Below the pieces are notes generated by a model. The model was not told where the DNA came from, did not search any database, and saw only the letters and a program-made list of their open reading frames with translations. DNA of 39,624 bases, from the NCBI RefSeq assembly GCF_000349205.1, contig NZ_APHR01000042.1, forward strand, positions 1-39,624, in the 5' to 3' direction. Each line of letters starts with the position of its first letter. The first letter of the stretch is position 1. This document shows positions 24,924 to 32,794 of this stretch, piece by piece. Position numbers and translations under genes: made by a program. The stretch comes from Methylophaga lonarensis MPL (GTDB lineage Bacteria > Pseudomonadota > Gammaproteobacteria > Nitrosococcales > Methylophagaceae).

Positions 24924-25622
24924 ATGTCTACAGAAATCCACAACCCCGCGATGAATCCCAAACAGAGAGTTGCCGAACATGCCGCGAGTTTTATCGAAAA
25001 CGGCATGATTGTTGGGCTTGGAACAGGCTCAACGGCAAATTTTTTTATAGATGTATTGGCGCTGCGCCAGCAGCAAGGACTGGAAATTCAAACCACAGCA
25101 AGTTCTGCAATCAGTGCTATCAGAGCACGGCAGGCGGGTTTGACGGTGTTGGCCATCGAACAGTTGAGTCATTTAGATGTATACGTCGATGGCGCTGATG
25201 AAGTCACTGACGATTTGCAGTTGCTGAAAGGGCGAGGCCAGGATCTGGTGGCTGAAAAACTCTTGGCCAGTCATGCGAACAGTTTTTTTGTGCTGGTTGA
25301 CGAATCCAAGATGGTCACGCAGATTGGTCAGCAATATGCCATTCCCATCGAAGTGTTGCCTAACGCTTGGCAACTGGTCATGCAATCATTGCAACAACAA
25401 GGGGCCAGTGGTGAACTGAGGCGAAACAGTGCAGGTGATAATGTGGCCGTGACAGCGGCGGGTAATCTGGTGCTGGATATGCGTTTTGCTGACATTGATA
25501 CCGCCGGATTGAATCACCTGCTGGATACGCATCCGGGCATTGTCGAGCATGGCATATTTCACGATCTGGCCAGTGCGGTGTTTATCGCAGACTCATCCGG
25601 GGTGCGCGAAAGCTGGCGGTAA
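24924..25622 (+). CDS. rpiA: Ribose-5-phosphate isomerase A
   Basis: A 232-residue isomerase interconverting ribose 5-phosphate and ribulose 5-phosphate in the pentose phosphate pathway. Active-site segments are IVGLGTGSTANFFI, YVDGADEVTDDLQLLKGRG (catalytic Asp and Glu region) and LVDESKMV. The usual KGGGAALTREK stretch here reads KGRGQDLVAEK, a visible departure from most RpiA sequences. GGAGGAG lies 7 bases before the ATG at 24924, which rules out the longer frame from 24876. A hairpin terminator follows. Confidence 0.93.
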   Translation: MSTEIHNPAMNPKQRVAEHAASFIENGMIVGLGTGSTANFFIDVLALRQQQGLEIQTTASSAISAIRARQAGLTVLAIEQLSHLDVYVDGADEVTDDLQLLKGRGQDLVAEKLLASHANSFFVLVDESKMVTQIGQQYAIPIEVLPNAWQLVMQSLQQQGASGELRRNSAGDNVAVTAAGNLVLDMRFADIDTAGLNHLLDTHPGIVEHGIFHDLASAVFIADSSGVRESWR

Positions 25623-25623
25623 A

Positions 25624-25645
25624 GCCGGTGCGTTTGCACCGGCTT
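25624..25645. terminator. Bidirectional hairpin between convergent rpiA and peroxiredoxin genes
   Basis: AGCCGGTGC (25624-25632) and GCACCGGCT (25637-25645) form a perfect 9-bp stem with a GTTT loop, two bases after the rpiA stop. The T-runs are short on both sides. It is placed to end both converging transcripts. Confidence 0.65.
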
Positions 25646-25653
25646 GCCAAGGT

Positions 25654-26166
25654 CTATCGTTTCAATTCGTCAAGAATAGTCTCAGCGCTGGACTTGCCGA
25701 ACTCTCCAGATCCTTCCACGCCCAGATATTTGACAACGCCATTGTCAACGATCATCGCAAATCGGAAGGCCCGAACGCCCATCCCGCCGCCTGTTAAATC
25801 CCGGTCAAGCCCCATTGCCTTAACAAATTCGGCGCTGCCATCGGCAAGCATTCGAACTTTGCCATCAACGCCTACATGTTTGCCCCAGGCCGCCATGACA
25901 AAGGCATCATTGACGGCGAGACAGCAGATTTCATCAGCGCCCGCTGCCTTGATGGCATCAGCATGTTTGATAAAGCCTGGTAAGTGTTGAGCAGAGCACA
26001 GTGGTGTAAAGGCACCTGGAACGGCAAAGATCACAATCTTTTTGCCTTTGGTTAATTCAGAAACCTCTACCGGTTGTGGGCTTAATGGACAGCCCGTGTC
26101 GCTATCAAACTCGTGACACTCCGCAAGTTTTGCTTCAGGCAATTTTTGTCCAACTTCGATAGTCAT
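25654..26166 (-). CDS. Peroxiredoxin (Prx5/AhpE-like)
   Basis: A 170-residue thiol peroxidase of the Prx5 group, reducing peroxides with Cys57 in the motif VPGAFTPLCSAQHLPGF. CLAVNDAFVMAAWGK is also typical. AAGGAG lies 6 bases before the ATG at 26166. Near the N-terminus is a segment with two extra cysteines, C17 and C26 (ECHEFDSDTGCPLSPQP), in place of the usual cysteine-free linker. They could act as resolving or regulatory thiols. No glutaredoxin domain is fused. Confidence 0.93.
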   Translation of the reverse strand: MTIEVGQKLPEAKLAECHEFDSDTGCPLSPQPVEVSELTKGKKIVIFAVPGAFTPLCSAQHLPGFIKHADAIKAAGADEICCLAVNDAFVMAAWGKHVGVDGKVRMLADGSAEFVKAMGLDRDLTGGGMGVRAFRFAMIVDNGVVKYLGVEGSGEFGKSSAETILDELKR

Positions 26167-26322
26167 AGTGAGCTCCTTTACACGGCCAATGGTCAAACAC
26201 CAAGCATAAGGCAAACAGTCGTTTATAAAAACACTGTAATCACGTGGTTATGGCAATTTGGCGCTTTATCGTCAGAGCCTTTATGATGACGCTCTGTGTT
26301 TTTGACAAGTCAGGGGTGAAGC

Positions 26323-27333
26323 ATGTCCAAACAAATCCGCTGGGGAATTCTTGGTGCTGCCAGAGTCAATGAGCGTCTTTTGCCTGCCATTTTGCAAGCA
26401 GAAAACGCCGAGCTGGTAGCAATCGCCAGTAGAAGACCGGGAGCCGCAGCCGAGTTGTTGCAGTCGCTTGCACCTGACCGTACCGATATCACCGCTTTGG
26501 ATGATCCGCTGGCATTGCTGATGAGAGAGGACATTGATGCCGTGTATCTGCCAATGGCCAACGAGGAACATGCGCACTGGGCTTTGCGAGCTATCAAGGC
26601 CAACAAACATGTGTTGATAGAAAAACCGATGGCGCTCACGGTGACTGATATTGACGCTATTCAGGCACTGGCCGACAAGGCCAATGTTAAAGTCATGGAA
26701 GGCTTTATGTACCGTTTTCATCCTCAACACGAGGCGGTACAGCAGATCATCGACAGCGGTGCTATCGGTGATGTCAGAATGGTCAGAACCTGTTTTTCCT
26801 TTCCGATGAAAGCGGCGCGGATGTATCGGATTTTCAGAGATATCGCCAATGGCGGCGGCGCGATGTGGGACATTGGACCCTATGCAATACACACGGCTCG
26901 ACTGTGGTTTGACAGGGAACCTGAGTCCGTGATGGCCATGGCAAAACTCAATGAGCATGGTGCGGATGTGAGTCTGGCTGGCATGTTTGATTTTTCTGAT
27001 GGGCGCTATGCTCAGTTTGAAATCAGCTTTGAACATGCAAGGCGCAGCGAATACGAAATTATCGGTACGCTGGGCGGCATCAAATGCAACATTGTCTGGC
27101 AGCACGCCGCTGATAAGCCGGTGATTTCCTGGTGGACCGATGCCGGACAACAGGAACAGCTGGAATTAGCCGCAGCCGATCATTTTGTGCTGGAGATTGA
27201 ACATTTCTCGAACTGCATTTTGAATGACACAGCCCCCTTGCTCAGCCTTGCAGATGCCAGAGCCAACTGCGCTGCCATTGAAGCTGCATTAAAGTCGGTG
27301 GCCGAAGGGCAACGGATCAGTATCGATGGCTAA
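26323..27333 (+). CDS. Gfo/Idh/MocA family oxidoreductase
   Basis: A 336-residue NAD(P)-dependent oxidoreductase. The N-terminal Rossmann domain opens with IRWGILGAARVNERLLPAI. The catalytic Lys lies in HVLIEKPMAL (about residues 102-111), followed by the C-terminal substrate-binding domain (WDIGPYAIHTARLWF). The family acts on sugars, inositols and related polyols; the substrate cannot be read from the sequence. GGGGTG lies before the ATG. The small membrane-protein gene that follows overlaps by eight bases. Confidence 0.92.
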   Translation: MSKQIRWGILGAARVNERLLPAILQAENAELVAIASRRPGAAAELLQSLAPDRTDITALDDPLALLMREDIDAVYLPMANEEHAHWALRAIKANKHVLIEKPMALTVTDIDAIQALADKANVKVMEGFMYRFHPQHEAVQQIIDSGAIGDVRMVRTCFSFPMKAARMYRIFRDIANGGGAMWDIGPYAIHTARLWFDREPESVMAMAKLNEHGADVSLAGMFDFSDGRYAQFEISFEHARRSEYEIIGTLGGIKCNIVWQHAADKPVISWWTDAGQQEQLELAAADHFVLEIEHFSNCILNDTAPLLSLADARANCAAIEAALKSVAEGQRISIDG

Positions 27334-27655
27334 CGGCTCAAACTCTAAAGTCCGTCAGATGCTCGGGCAATGGCAACGACGCTGGCAGAAAAGCCAGACC
27401 GGCAATATCCTGGCTCGATTACTGGCCTGGGTCATTCTGGGTATCGCCATGTTGATGAGTCTGTTTTTGTTGATATTTCTTCTGATGATCAGCTGGTTGC
27501 TGATCCCGGTGATGATTTACCGCGCACGCCGACGCGCTGCCGCGATGCAAAGTGGGTTTAACTCCCGACAAGCGCATAGCAGGGCCCATGTGATAGAAGG
27601 AGAAGTCGTGCACAGAGAACAAACTGACAGGGATGTTAACCGCGGAAAATATTGA
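27326..27655 (+). CDS. Small membrane protein of unknown function
   Basis: A 109-residue protein with a basic, tryptophan-containing N-terminus (QMLGQWQRRWQKSQTGN) and one long hydrophobic stretch, about residues 32-64, that can form two helices. A basic cytoplasmic stretch (YRARRRAAA) follows. The tail contains the short conserved-looking motif HVIEGEV. No family recognised. It overlaps the preceding oxidoreductase gene by eight bases and the convergent DUF2905 gene by twenty, and the first overlap supports translation. Confidence 0.7.
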   Translation: MANGSNSKVRQMLGQWQRRWQKSQTGNILARLLAWVILGIAMLMSLFLLIFLLMISWLLIPVMIYRARRRAAAMQSGFNSRQAHSRAHVIEGEVVHREQTDRDVNRGKY

Positions 27656-27842
27656 TTATCAGGCTCAGCAGCACACTGACGATCACCATCGAGGTCAACG
27701 GAATGAAAGTTCGACCTCGCTCGGTTTCAATATTGACATCACCGGGCAGTTTGCCAAACCAGCTAAACAACCAGGGGGCAAAGTGCCAGAGAACGCCTGC
27801 CGCTACCAACACACAACCAAGTAAAATTAGCGTTTTGGCCAT
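27636..27842 (-). CDS. DUF2905 family membrane protein
   Basis: A 68-residue protein with two membrane helices matching the DUF2905 family, function unknown. The hallmark is the segment FGKLPGDVNIETERGRTFIPLTSM between the helices. It is the last gene of the minus-strand cluster, 30 bases after the SIMPL gene, and its end overlaps the convergent small membrane-protein gene by 20 bases. Confidence 0.88.
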   Translation of the reverse strand: MAKTLILLGCVLVAAGVLWHFAPWLFSWFGKLPGDVNIETERGRTFIPLTSMVIVSVLLSLIINIFRG

Positions 27843-27872
27843 GTTTTGAATCGCTTCATGTTGGGTAGGCCC

Positions 27873-28589
27873 TCAGTCTGACAGATAGTATTCGATGGTA
27901 GAAACCACCCGGATACGTTTGATATGCGGATTGTTATTGTCGCGGGCGGTAATGCTGAACTGGCCTTGTGAAGCGGTCTTGATTTTACCCAGATGACTGC
28001 TGGAATCTTCAGCAAACTTTTCTGCCACTTCTCGGGCATTACGCGTGGCTTCTTCGATCATGTCAGGTTTGATGTCATTAAGTCTGGTGAACAAATATTC
28101 TGTCTGACTCATGTAGTTGTCACCTGAAAACACCAGTCCCTGCTTGCCAAGTTCAGACAGTTCCCCCATGACGGCACGAACCGTATCAATCGCATCGGAA
28201 TATACAGTCACGGTCTGCGTTGCTGAGTAACGGTATTCGGAACGCCCTGAGCCATATTGTTGAGCTAACTTGTCGGTGATTGCCGGGGCATTGACGGAGA
28301 TTTGCTGAGGATCGATGCCTTTTTCAATCAGGAATCTGCGGATTTGTTCTGTGCCAATATCCAGCGAGCGATACAAGGCGCCAAGATCATTATTGGCTTC
28401 GGTGAAGGTGAGCGGCCATATGACCACATCAGCAGGCATTTCCCGTTCGGAAAGCCCTTTGACAGTGACGGTGCGTTCGAATTGACGATACTCGATAGCC
28501 GCTTTGCCAAGCAGATGGCCTAAACCAATCAAACCAAGAAATATGCCGAGTGCCAACACCGCAAATTGATGTTTTGTCATATTGGTCAT
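27873..28589 (-). CDS. SIMPL domain-containing protein (DUF541)
   Basis: A 238-residue protein with an N-terminal helix (about 7-28) that is a signal anchor, and a periplasmic SIMPL domain. Typical features are the start of the domain FERTVTVKGLSEREMPADVVIWPLTF, the middle RYSATQTVTVYS and the end IKRIRVVSTIEYYL. The molecular role of such proteins is unsettled; some are linked to envelope stress. GGAGG lies 7 bases before the ATG. It follows the ATP-grasp gene by 23 bases, so it probably belongs to the same operon. Confidence 0.9.
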   Translation of the reverse strand: MTNMTKHQFAVLALGIFLGLIGLGHLLGKAAIEYRQFERTVTVKGLSEREMPADVVIWPLTFTEANNDLGALYRSLDIGTEQIRRFLIEKGIDPQQISVNAPAITDKLAQQYGSGRSEYRYSATQTVTVYSDAIDTVRAVMGELSELGKQGLVFSGDNYMSQTEYLFTRLNDIKPDMIEEATRNAREVAEKFAEDSSSHLGKIKTASQGQFSITARDNNNPHIKRIRVVSTIEYYLSD

Positions 28590-28612
28590 GTTGGCTCCTC
28601 CGGATGCTTGAG

Positions 28613-29611
28613 TCAGTTTCGCTCTGAAAAGTGCTCCCGAGCATACTCGACACGTTGGCTGGGTGTCATTCGATTTTTTTTGCCGAGTGCTTCAATTTGA
28701 CGCAGTCTTGGCAATAATCCTCGACCATTTGCCATCTGAATGGTCAAACCGGGACGTGCATTCAGTTCCAGCAACATTGGTCCCTGAAAACGATCCAGCA
28801 CCACGTCAGTACCGAGGTAACCCAGTCCGGACATTTCATAACAGGACACTGACAATTCCAGCAAGGTTTGCCAGTGCGGTACTTTCAAATTCATCAGATT
28901 GAGACCGGTGTCAGGATGCAACAGAATCGGCTTGTCGAACTGAACAGCTCGCAGCGCGTGACCATCGCCGATATCCAGGCCGACACCCACAGCCCCTTGG
29001 TGCAAGTTAGCCTTGCCATTGGAATCCGAGGTGGATAGTCGCATCATGGCCATCACTGGAAAGCCCTGAAACACGATCACGCGAGTATCAGGTACGCCTT
29101 CGTAACTGAAACCGCTAAAGCAATCGTCAAAATTAATCAGTGCTTCGATAATCGCAACGTCTGCCTTACCGCCCAGAGAGAATAACCCGGCCAGTATGTT
29201 GGTGACATGGCGTTCCAAATCGCCGATACCGGCAATCGAACCGTTAGAACGGTGATAACCTCCATCATCCTGGCCGGTAATGACCAAAATGCCTTTGCCG
29301 CCTGAACCATTGGCAGGTTTGATACAAAAGCCGGCGCAATCGGCAACGATTCCTGCAAGATCGCGAACTTCATGTTGTTCACGAATGACGCCAATCAGTT
29401 CGGGCACCGTGACACCTGCTTCCAGAGCGATCTGCTTGGTCTTGAGCTTGTCATCTACCAGTGGAAACAAGCGTCTTGGGTTATAGCGGCTGATGTAGGA
29501 GATATTACGCCGGTTCATGCCCAACACACCCATGCGCGAGAGTCTGCCCGGATGTGCGTAGCGCTCGGCCAGTCGTTGCCACCAACTTTGTTTTTCGATG
29601 ACTTCGCTCAC
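28613..29611 (-). CDS. Alpha-L-glutamate ligase-like ATP-grasp protein (RimK-related)
   Basis: A 332-residue ATP-grasp ligase of the RimK-related group, predicted to join an amino acid to a carboxylate of a peptide or protein using ATP. ATP-grasp features are FCIKPANGSGGKGILVI (phosphate-binding loop, about 95-111), the middle FQGFPVMAMMRLSTSDS, and the metal-binding MLLELNARPGLTIQ near the C-terminus. The start is a GTG overlapping the stop of the preceding gene by four bases. The neighbours, an inactive transglutaminase fused to membrane helices and a retropepsin-like lipoprotein, mark it as part of a conserved ligase/protease set whose substrate is not known. Confidence 0.9.
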   Translation of the reverse strand: MSEVIEKQSWWQRLAERYAHPGRLSRMGVLGMNRRNISYISRYNPRRLFPLVDDKLKTKQIALEAGVTVPELIGVIREQHEVRDLAGIVADCAGFCIKPANGSGGKGILVITGQDDGGYHRSNGSIAGIGDLERHVTNILAGLFSLGGKADVAIIEALINFDDCFSGFSYEGVPDTRVIVFQGFPVMAMMRLSTSDSNGKANLHQGAVGVGLDIGDGHALRAVQFDKPILLHPDTGLNLMNLKVPHWQTLLELSVSCYEMSGLGYLGTDVVLDRFQGPMLLELNARPGLTIQMANGRGLLPRLRQIEALGKKNRMTPSQRVEYAREHFSERN

Positions 29612-31119
29612 TTGTGATCATCTCGCAGCATCGGACGGAAGCGTTTCAGTTCCAGCAGGCGATAGCCGGTATAGTTACCAATGAGCATCACCAGTGCCAT
29701 CAGCATCAACTGAATACCGAGGAAGTTGAAGGTGAGATGGCGAATAACGTCATTATTCATAGCAAGGAAAGCCACAATCGCCACCAGTAATGATCCGCCA
29801 CCTTGCACCAGAACTTCATGAGGGCCTTCTTCCTCCCAGAGAATTGACATGCGCTCAATGGTCCAGGCGAGAATGATCATCGGGAAGAAAGTGATTTTCA
29901 TGCCCTCGGTCAGACCGAACTGGTACGCCATAATGGAGAATATGGCGATCATGCCTATGACGATAATAATCACCGCGGATATTCGGGCAACCAGTAGCAG
30001 GTTCAGGTAGGAGAGATAGGAACGCAGCAGCAGACCGGTACCAACGATCAATAAAAAGCCAATCAGGCCGGTGATCAGACTGGTTTGAATAAATGCCAGG
30101 GCAATCAGCACCGGCATAAAAGTGCCGGAAGTCTTGATACCAATCAGAATGCGCATCAACACTACCATCAGCACGCCCACCGGGATCAGCAGAATGTTTT
30201 TGAACAGGGCCTGTTCTTCCAGCGGCAAGCTATATAGCGAGAAGTTGAGTAACTGATTATCAGCAAACTTCTGGCTCAGTGCGATGTTAAATGGCTGCTC
30301 CTGTTGAATCATCGAAAAACTGACATTGGAATTGCTGCCGCCCATCAGTTCAAGAATAGGCCCAGAGTGATATTGCCAGAGCAGCAGGTTGTGCGGTTGT
30401 CCCTGCGCGCCGGTTTCAGGGTTGAATAACTCGTAGTCCTCACCGTCGAAGACTTGAATGTACTCCGTGAGTTGCTGACGTCTGCGACCATCTTCCAGAA
30501 ACAGGCCATGTACCCGTCTGGCAGGCACGCCGGCTTGTTGAAGTAGCTGAACCGTCCACATCGATTTGCTTTTTTGCTGTGCGAGTAACTCGGCTTTTTG
30601 TCGTTGATTGCCAAATTCGGCAATCAGTTCGCGTGCCAGTGTGTAAGGCGTCGCCGATCGCTCAATTGCTCTTTCGAGAATTTGGTTAGCTGCAGTGGCA
30701 AACGGTTCTTGTTCTACATTGACTCGAATGGCCGGAGGGCGCACGGGTAGCGATGGGATGGCATAGGGGTCGACCAGCATATCGACACGGTAATAAAGCT
30801 GTTGATTGCCCTCGGCTCGTCGGATTGACCATTCTGCACGCATGGCACCATCACGCTCAACAAAGGACAAGCCATAGCCTGGACTTGCTGCCGTTTGATT
30901 GAGCTGGGTGAACCCCTGCTGTGTTGAGGGAATCGCCAATGAGGCCAATACTTCCTCACCCTGTGCAACAAAATCCACTCTGGCCTCAATTGACCAGGTT
31001 TGACGTTGCTCCCCCGGCAGCCAGGGGATGTCAAAAGTCATATGTCGGTGTATCGACAGGGCAGTACCGACAAGAAACAACAAGCCGACCAGCAAATAAA
31101 ACGGGAAACGCGACGCCAT
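29608..31119 (-). CDS. Inactive transglutaminase fused to seven transmembrane helices
   Basis: A 503-residue membrane protein. An N-terminal helix (about 6-23) leads to a periplasmic region of about 290 residues with a transglutaminase-like fold, around 145-255 (SATPYTLARELIAEF, WTVQLLQQAGVPARRVHGLF). Where an active enzyme would have its nucleophilic Cys the sequence has TVQLLQQAG, so it is probably a binding module. The C-terminal half, from about 315, holds seven hydrophobic helices. This architecture is known as transglutaminase-i_TM plus 7TM. The ATG at 31119 has GGAG 6 bases before it. It overlaps the ATP-grasp gene by four bases and probably presents peptides to it or to the protease. 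Confidence 0.88.
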   Translation of the reverse strand: MASRFPFYLLVGLLFLVGTALSIHRHMTFDIPWLPGEQRQTWSIEARVDFVAQGEEVLASLAIPSTQQGFTQLNQTAASPGYGLSFVERDGAMRAEWSIRRAEGNQQLYYRVDMLVDPYAIPSLPVRPPAIRVNVEQEPFATAANQILERAIERSATPYTLARELIAEFGNQRQKAELLAQQKSKSMWTVQLLQQAGVPARRVHGLFLEDGRRRQQLTEYIQVFDGEDYELFNPETGAQGQPHNLLLWQYHSGPILELMGGSNSNVSFSMIQQEQPFNIALSQKFADNQLLNFSLYSLPLEEQALFKNILLIPVGVLMVVLMRILIGIKTSGTFMPVLIALAFIQTSLITGLIGFLLIVGTGLLLRSYLSYLNLLLVARISAVIIIVIGMIAIFSIMAYQFGLTEGMKITFFPMIILAWTIERMSILWEEEGPHEVLVQGGGSLLVAIVAFLAMNNDVIRHLTFNFLGIQLMLMALVMLIGNYTGYRLLELKRFRPMLRDDHK

Positions 31120-31133
31120 CAATGACTCCGGAA

Positions 31134-31955
31134 TTAATCAACTTCAGGCGCAGATTTTGCCGGTGCCTGTTCAACATTTTCGAGTGGCTGTGGTTTGGGT
31201 TGAGCAAGTTTTTTGGCAACATCAACTACTGCGATATCACGAATAAACTCACGTCCCAACAAAATCGGATAAGTCAGGTGACTTCGATCAGTCAGCGTGA
31301 ATTCTGCCCGCTCGGTCAGTTCACCGATGCGAATTGTCAGGCTGACAACCGGACGACGATCCGTACCATCAGCTGAGGATTGACGGATTTTTGCATAGCG
31401 AACCAACGGTGCTTCGATGTCATAACTGGCATCGGATTCTTCTTCGGGCAAAATTGAAAAACGGACCCAGTTTTTGCCGTCACGCTCGGTGACCACGATG
31501 TCTCTGGCATGCATGGATGATGTTGTGGCGCCAGTATCCACACGCGCTTTGAATACCCGGTTGAGCGTTTCGACCCAAATCCATTCCACCTCACCCAGCA
31601 CGACTTTGTCACCCAGTTTTGGCGGTGGTGGCGGTGGACATTGTTGAGGCTCTTGCGGAGCCATCATAATGATTGGTTCTGGTGGAGTGTCCAGTCGTTC
31701 GTTGATAAGCTGAATCTGCTCCAGAATTTGTTGCTGATCCAGTTGTAGCGCCAGCACGCCAGTGGCTTGACGTTCAGCTGTTTGTTCAATCGCCGCGCAT
31801 TGTTCAGCGATACTGGCGGTCAGGCGCTGTTCAGAGTCGGCAACGGTAGACTCGACTTCTTCAATGGTAAGAACAGGACGCGTCTCAGTTTGTTGGACGC
31901 AAGCAGAGAGCAGGCCGCTGAACAGCAGCACTAATGGCAAGGTTTTTTTATCCAT
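31134..31955 (-). CDS. Retropepsin-like (RimB/Zn-protease family) lipoprotein
   Basis: A 273-residue lipoprotein. The signal peptide ends in the lipobox LSAC with Cys19. A coiled segment with many Gln and Glu (about 35-90) is followed by a proline-rich linker (QQCPPPPPPKLG) and a C-terminal protease domain. That domain, once called an ATP-dependent zinc protease, is a retropepsin-like fold with the motif RVDTGATTSSMHA (Asp140). YPILLGREFIRDIAVVDV is the other signature. The start at 31955 has AGGA 4 bases before it; the longer frame lacks one. It is the first gene of the ATP-grasp operon and probably cleaves what the ligase builds or releases a modified protein. Confidence 0.9.
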   Translation of the reverse strand: MDKKTLPLVLLFSGLLSACVQQTETRPVLTIEEVESTVADSEQRLTASIAEQCAAIEQTAERQATGVLALQLDQQQILEQIQLINERLDTPPEPIIMMAPQEPQQCPPPPPPKLGDKVVLGEVEWIWVETLNRVFKARVDTGATTSSMHARDIVVTERDGKNWVRFSILPEEESDASYDIEAPLVRYAKIRQSSADGTDRRPVVSLTIRIGELTERAEFTLTDRSHLTYPILLGREFIRDIAVVDVAKKLAQPKPQPLENVEQAPAKSAPEVD

Positions 31956-32032
31956 GACTTCCTTTAGATTCAGGTGGTGGATAAGCAATTAATCGCAAAG
32001 TTTAGCAAATCCGGTGATGCTTGTATGGTCGT

Positions 32033-32794
32033 TTATGGCCGTTTGAGTAACAGGTGAATGTATCGTCCCATGTCACGATAGACCGGCATTCTGCAAAAAC
32101 GTGCCTCAAGTGCGAAAATCTGTTCTGGATCACTGTTTTTCAAGGCGTCCTGATTCAGATAGTCATGAAACACCCTGACACCGCTATGAGCCTCCACTTC
32201 AAGACCCATTTGTCCGATAAATTCCATGACTTCATGGGGATACAGTGGATTGGGAGGACTCAGCTTGTGACCTTTACCGATGTATTCATCGTCAAGTATT
32301 GGTTGCAGCCGCCAACCGCCTCTCAATACATTCTGATAGACCATGGCATTGCGGTTGTAGAACAACAAGGACAGGTAACCACCGTGTTTTACTCGTTCGG
32401 CAATCTGTGCAAGACCCTCATAGGGTGCTACCAGCCATTCCAGAACGGCATGGCACAGTACCAGATCAAAGGGACCTTCATTGCTCGACAGTTGTTGTAA
32501 CGATTGATGCAGAAAACGGGCGGGTAATTGTGCCTGTTGAAATGATTCACGCGCGATGTCCAGCATCCTGGCTGAAATGTCCGAGCAGGTGATTTGATGA
32601 CCTTGCTCAGCCAGCCACAGACTGATCTGCGCCTGACCACAGCCAGCATCCCAGACATCAAGCGTTTGGCTGGCGGTGACCGCAGACAAGTCCTGTTTAA
32701 GTATTTTCAGACGCCACTCGCCCTTGGCCGTGTCGTAGATTCGCGTCGAAAAGCGTTCTGTCAGATCGTCGAAATTACGATCTTCACTGCTCAT
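32033..32794 (-). CDS. cmoM: tRNA 5-carboxymethoxyuridine methyltransferase
   Basis: A 253-residue SAM-dependent methyltransferase matching CmoM, which methylates cmo5U at the wobble position of certain tRNAs. The opening DRNFDDLTERFSTRIYDTAKGEWRLKIL is highly characteristic. The SAM site is VWDAGCGQAQISLWLA, and later ALEARFCRMPVYRDMGRYIHLL closes the protein. Its ATG overlaps the mfd stop by four bases, so the two are co-translated. Confidence 0.92.
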   Translation of the reverse strand: MSSEDRNFDDLTERFSTRIYDTAKGEWRLKILKQDLSAVTASQTLDVWDAGCGQAQISLWLAEQGHQITCSDISARMLDIARESFQQAQLPARFLHQSLQQLSSNEGPFDLVLCHAVLEWLVAPYEGLAQIAERVKHGGYLSLLFYNRNAMVYQNVLRGGWRLQPILDDEYIGKGHKLSPPNPLYPHEVMEFIGQMGLEVEAHSGVRVFHDYLNQDALKNSDPEQIFALEARFCRMPVYRDMGRYIHLLLKRP

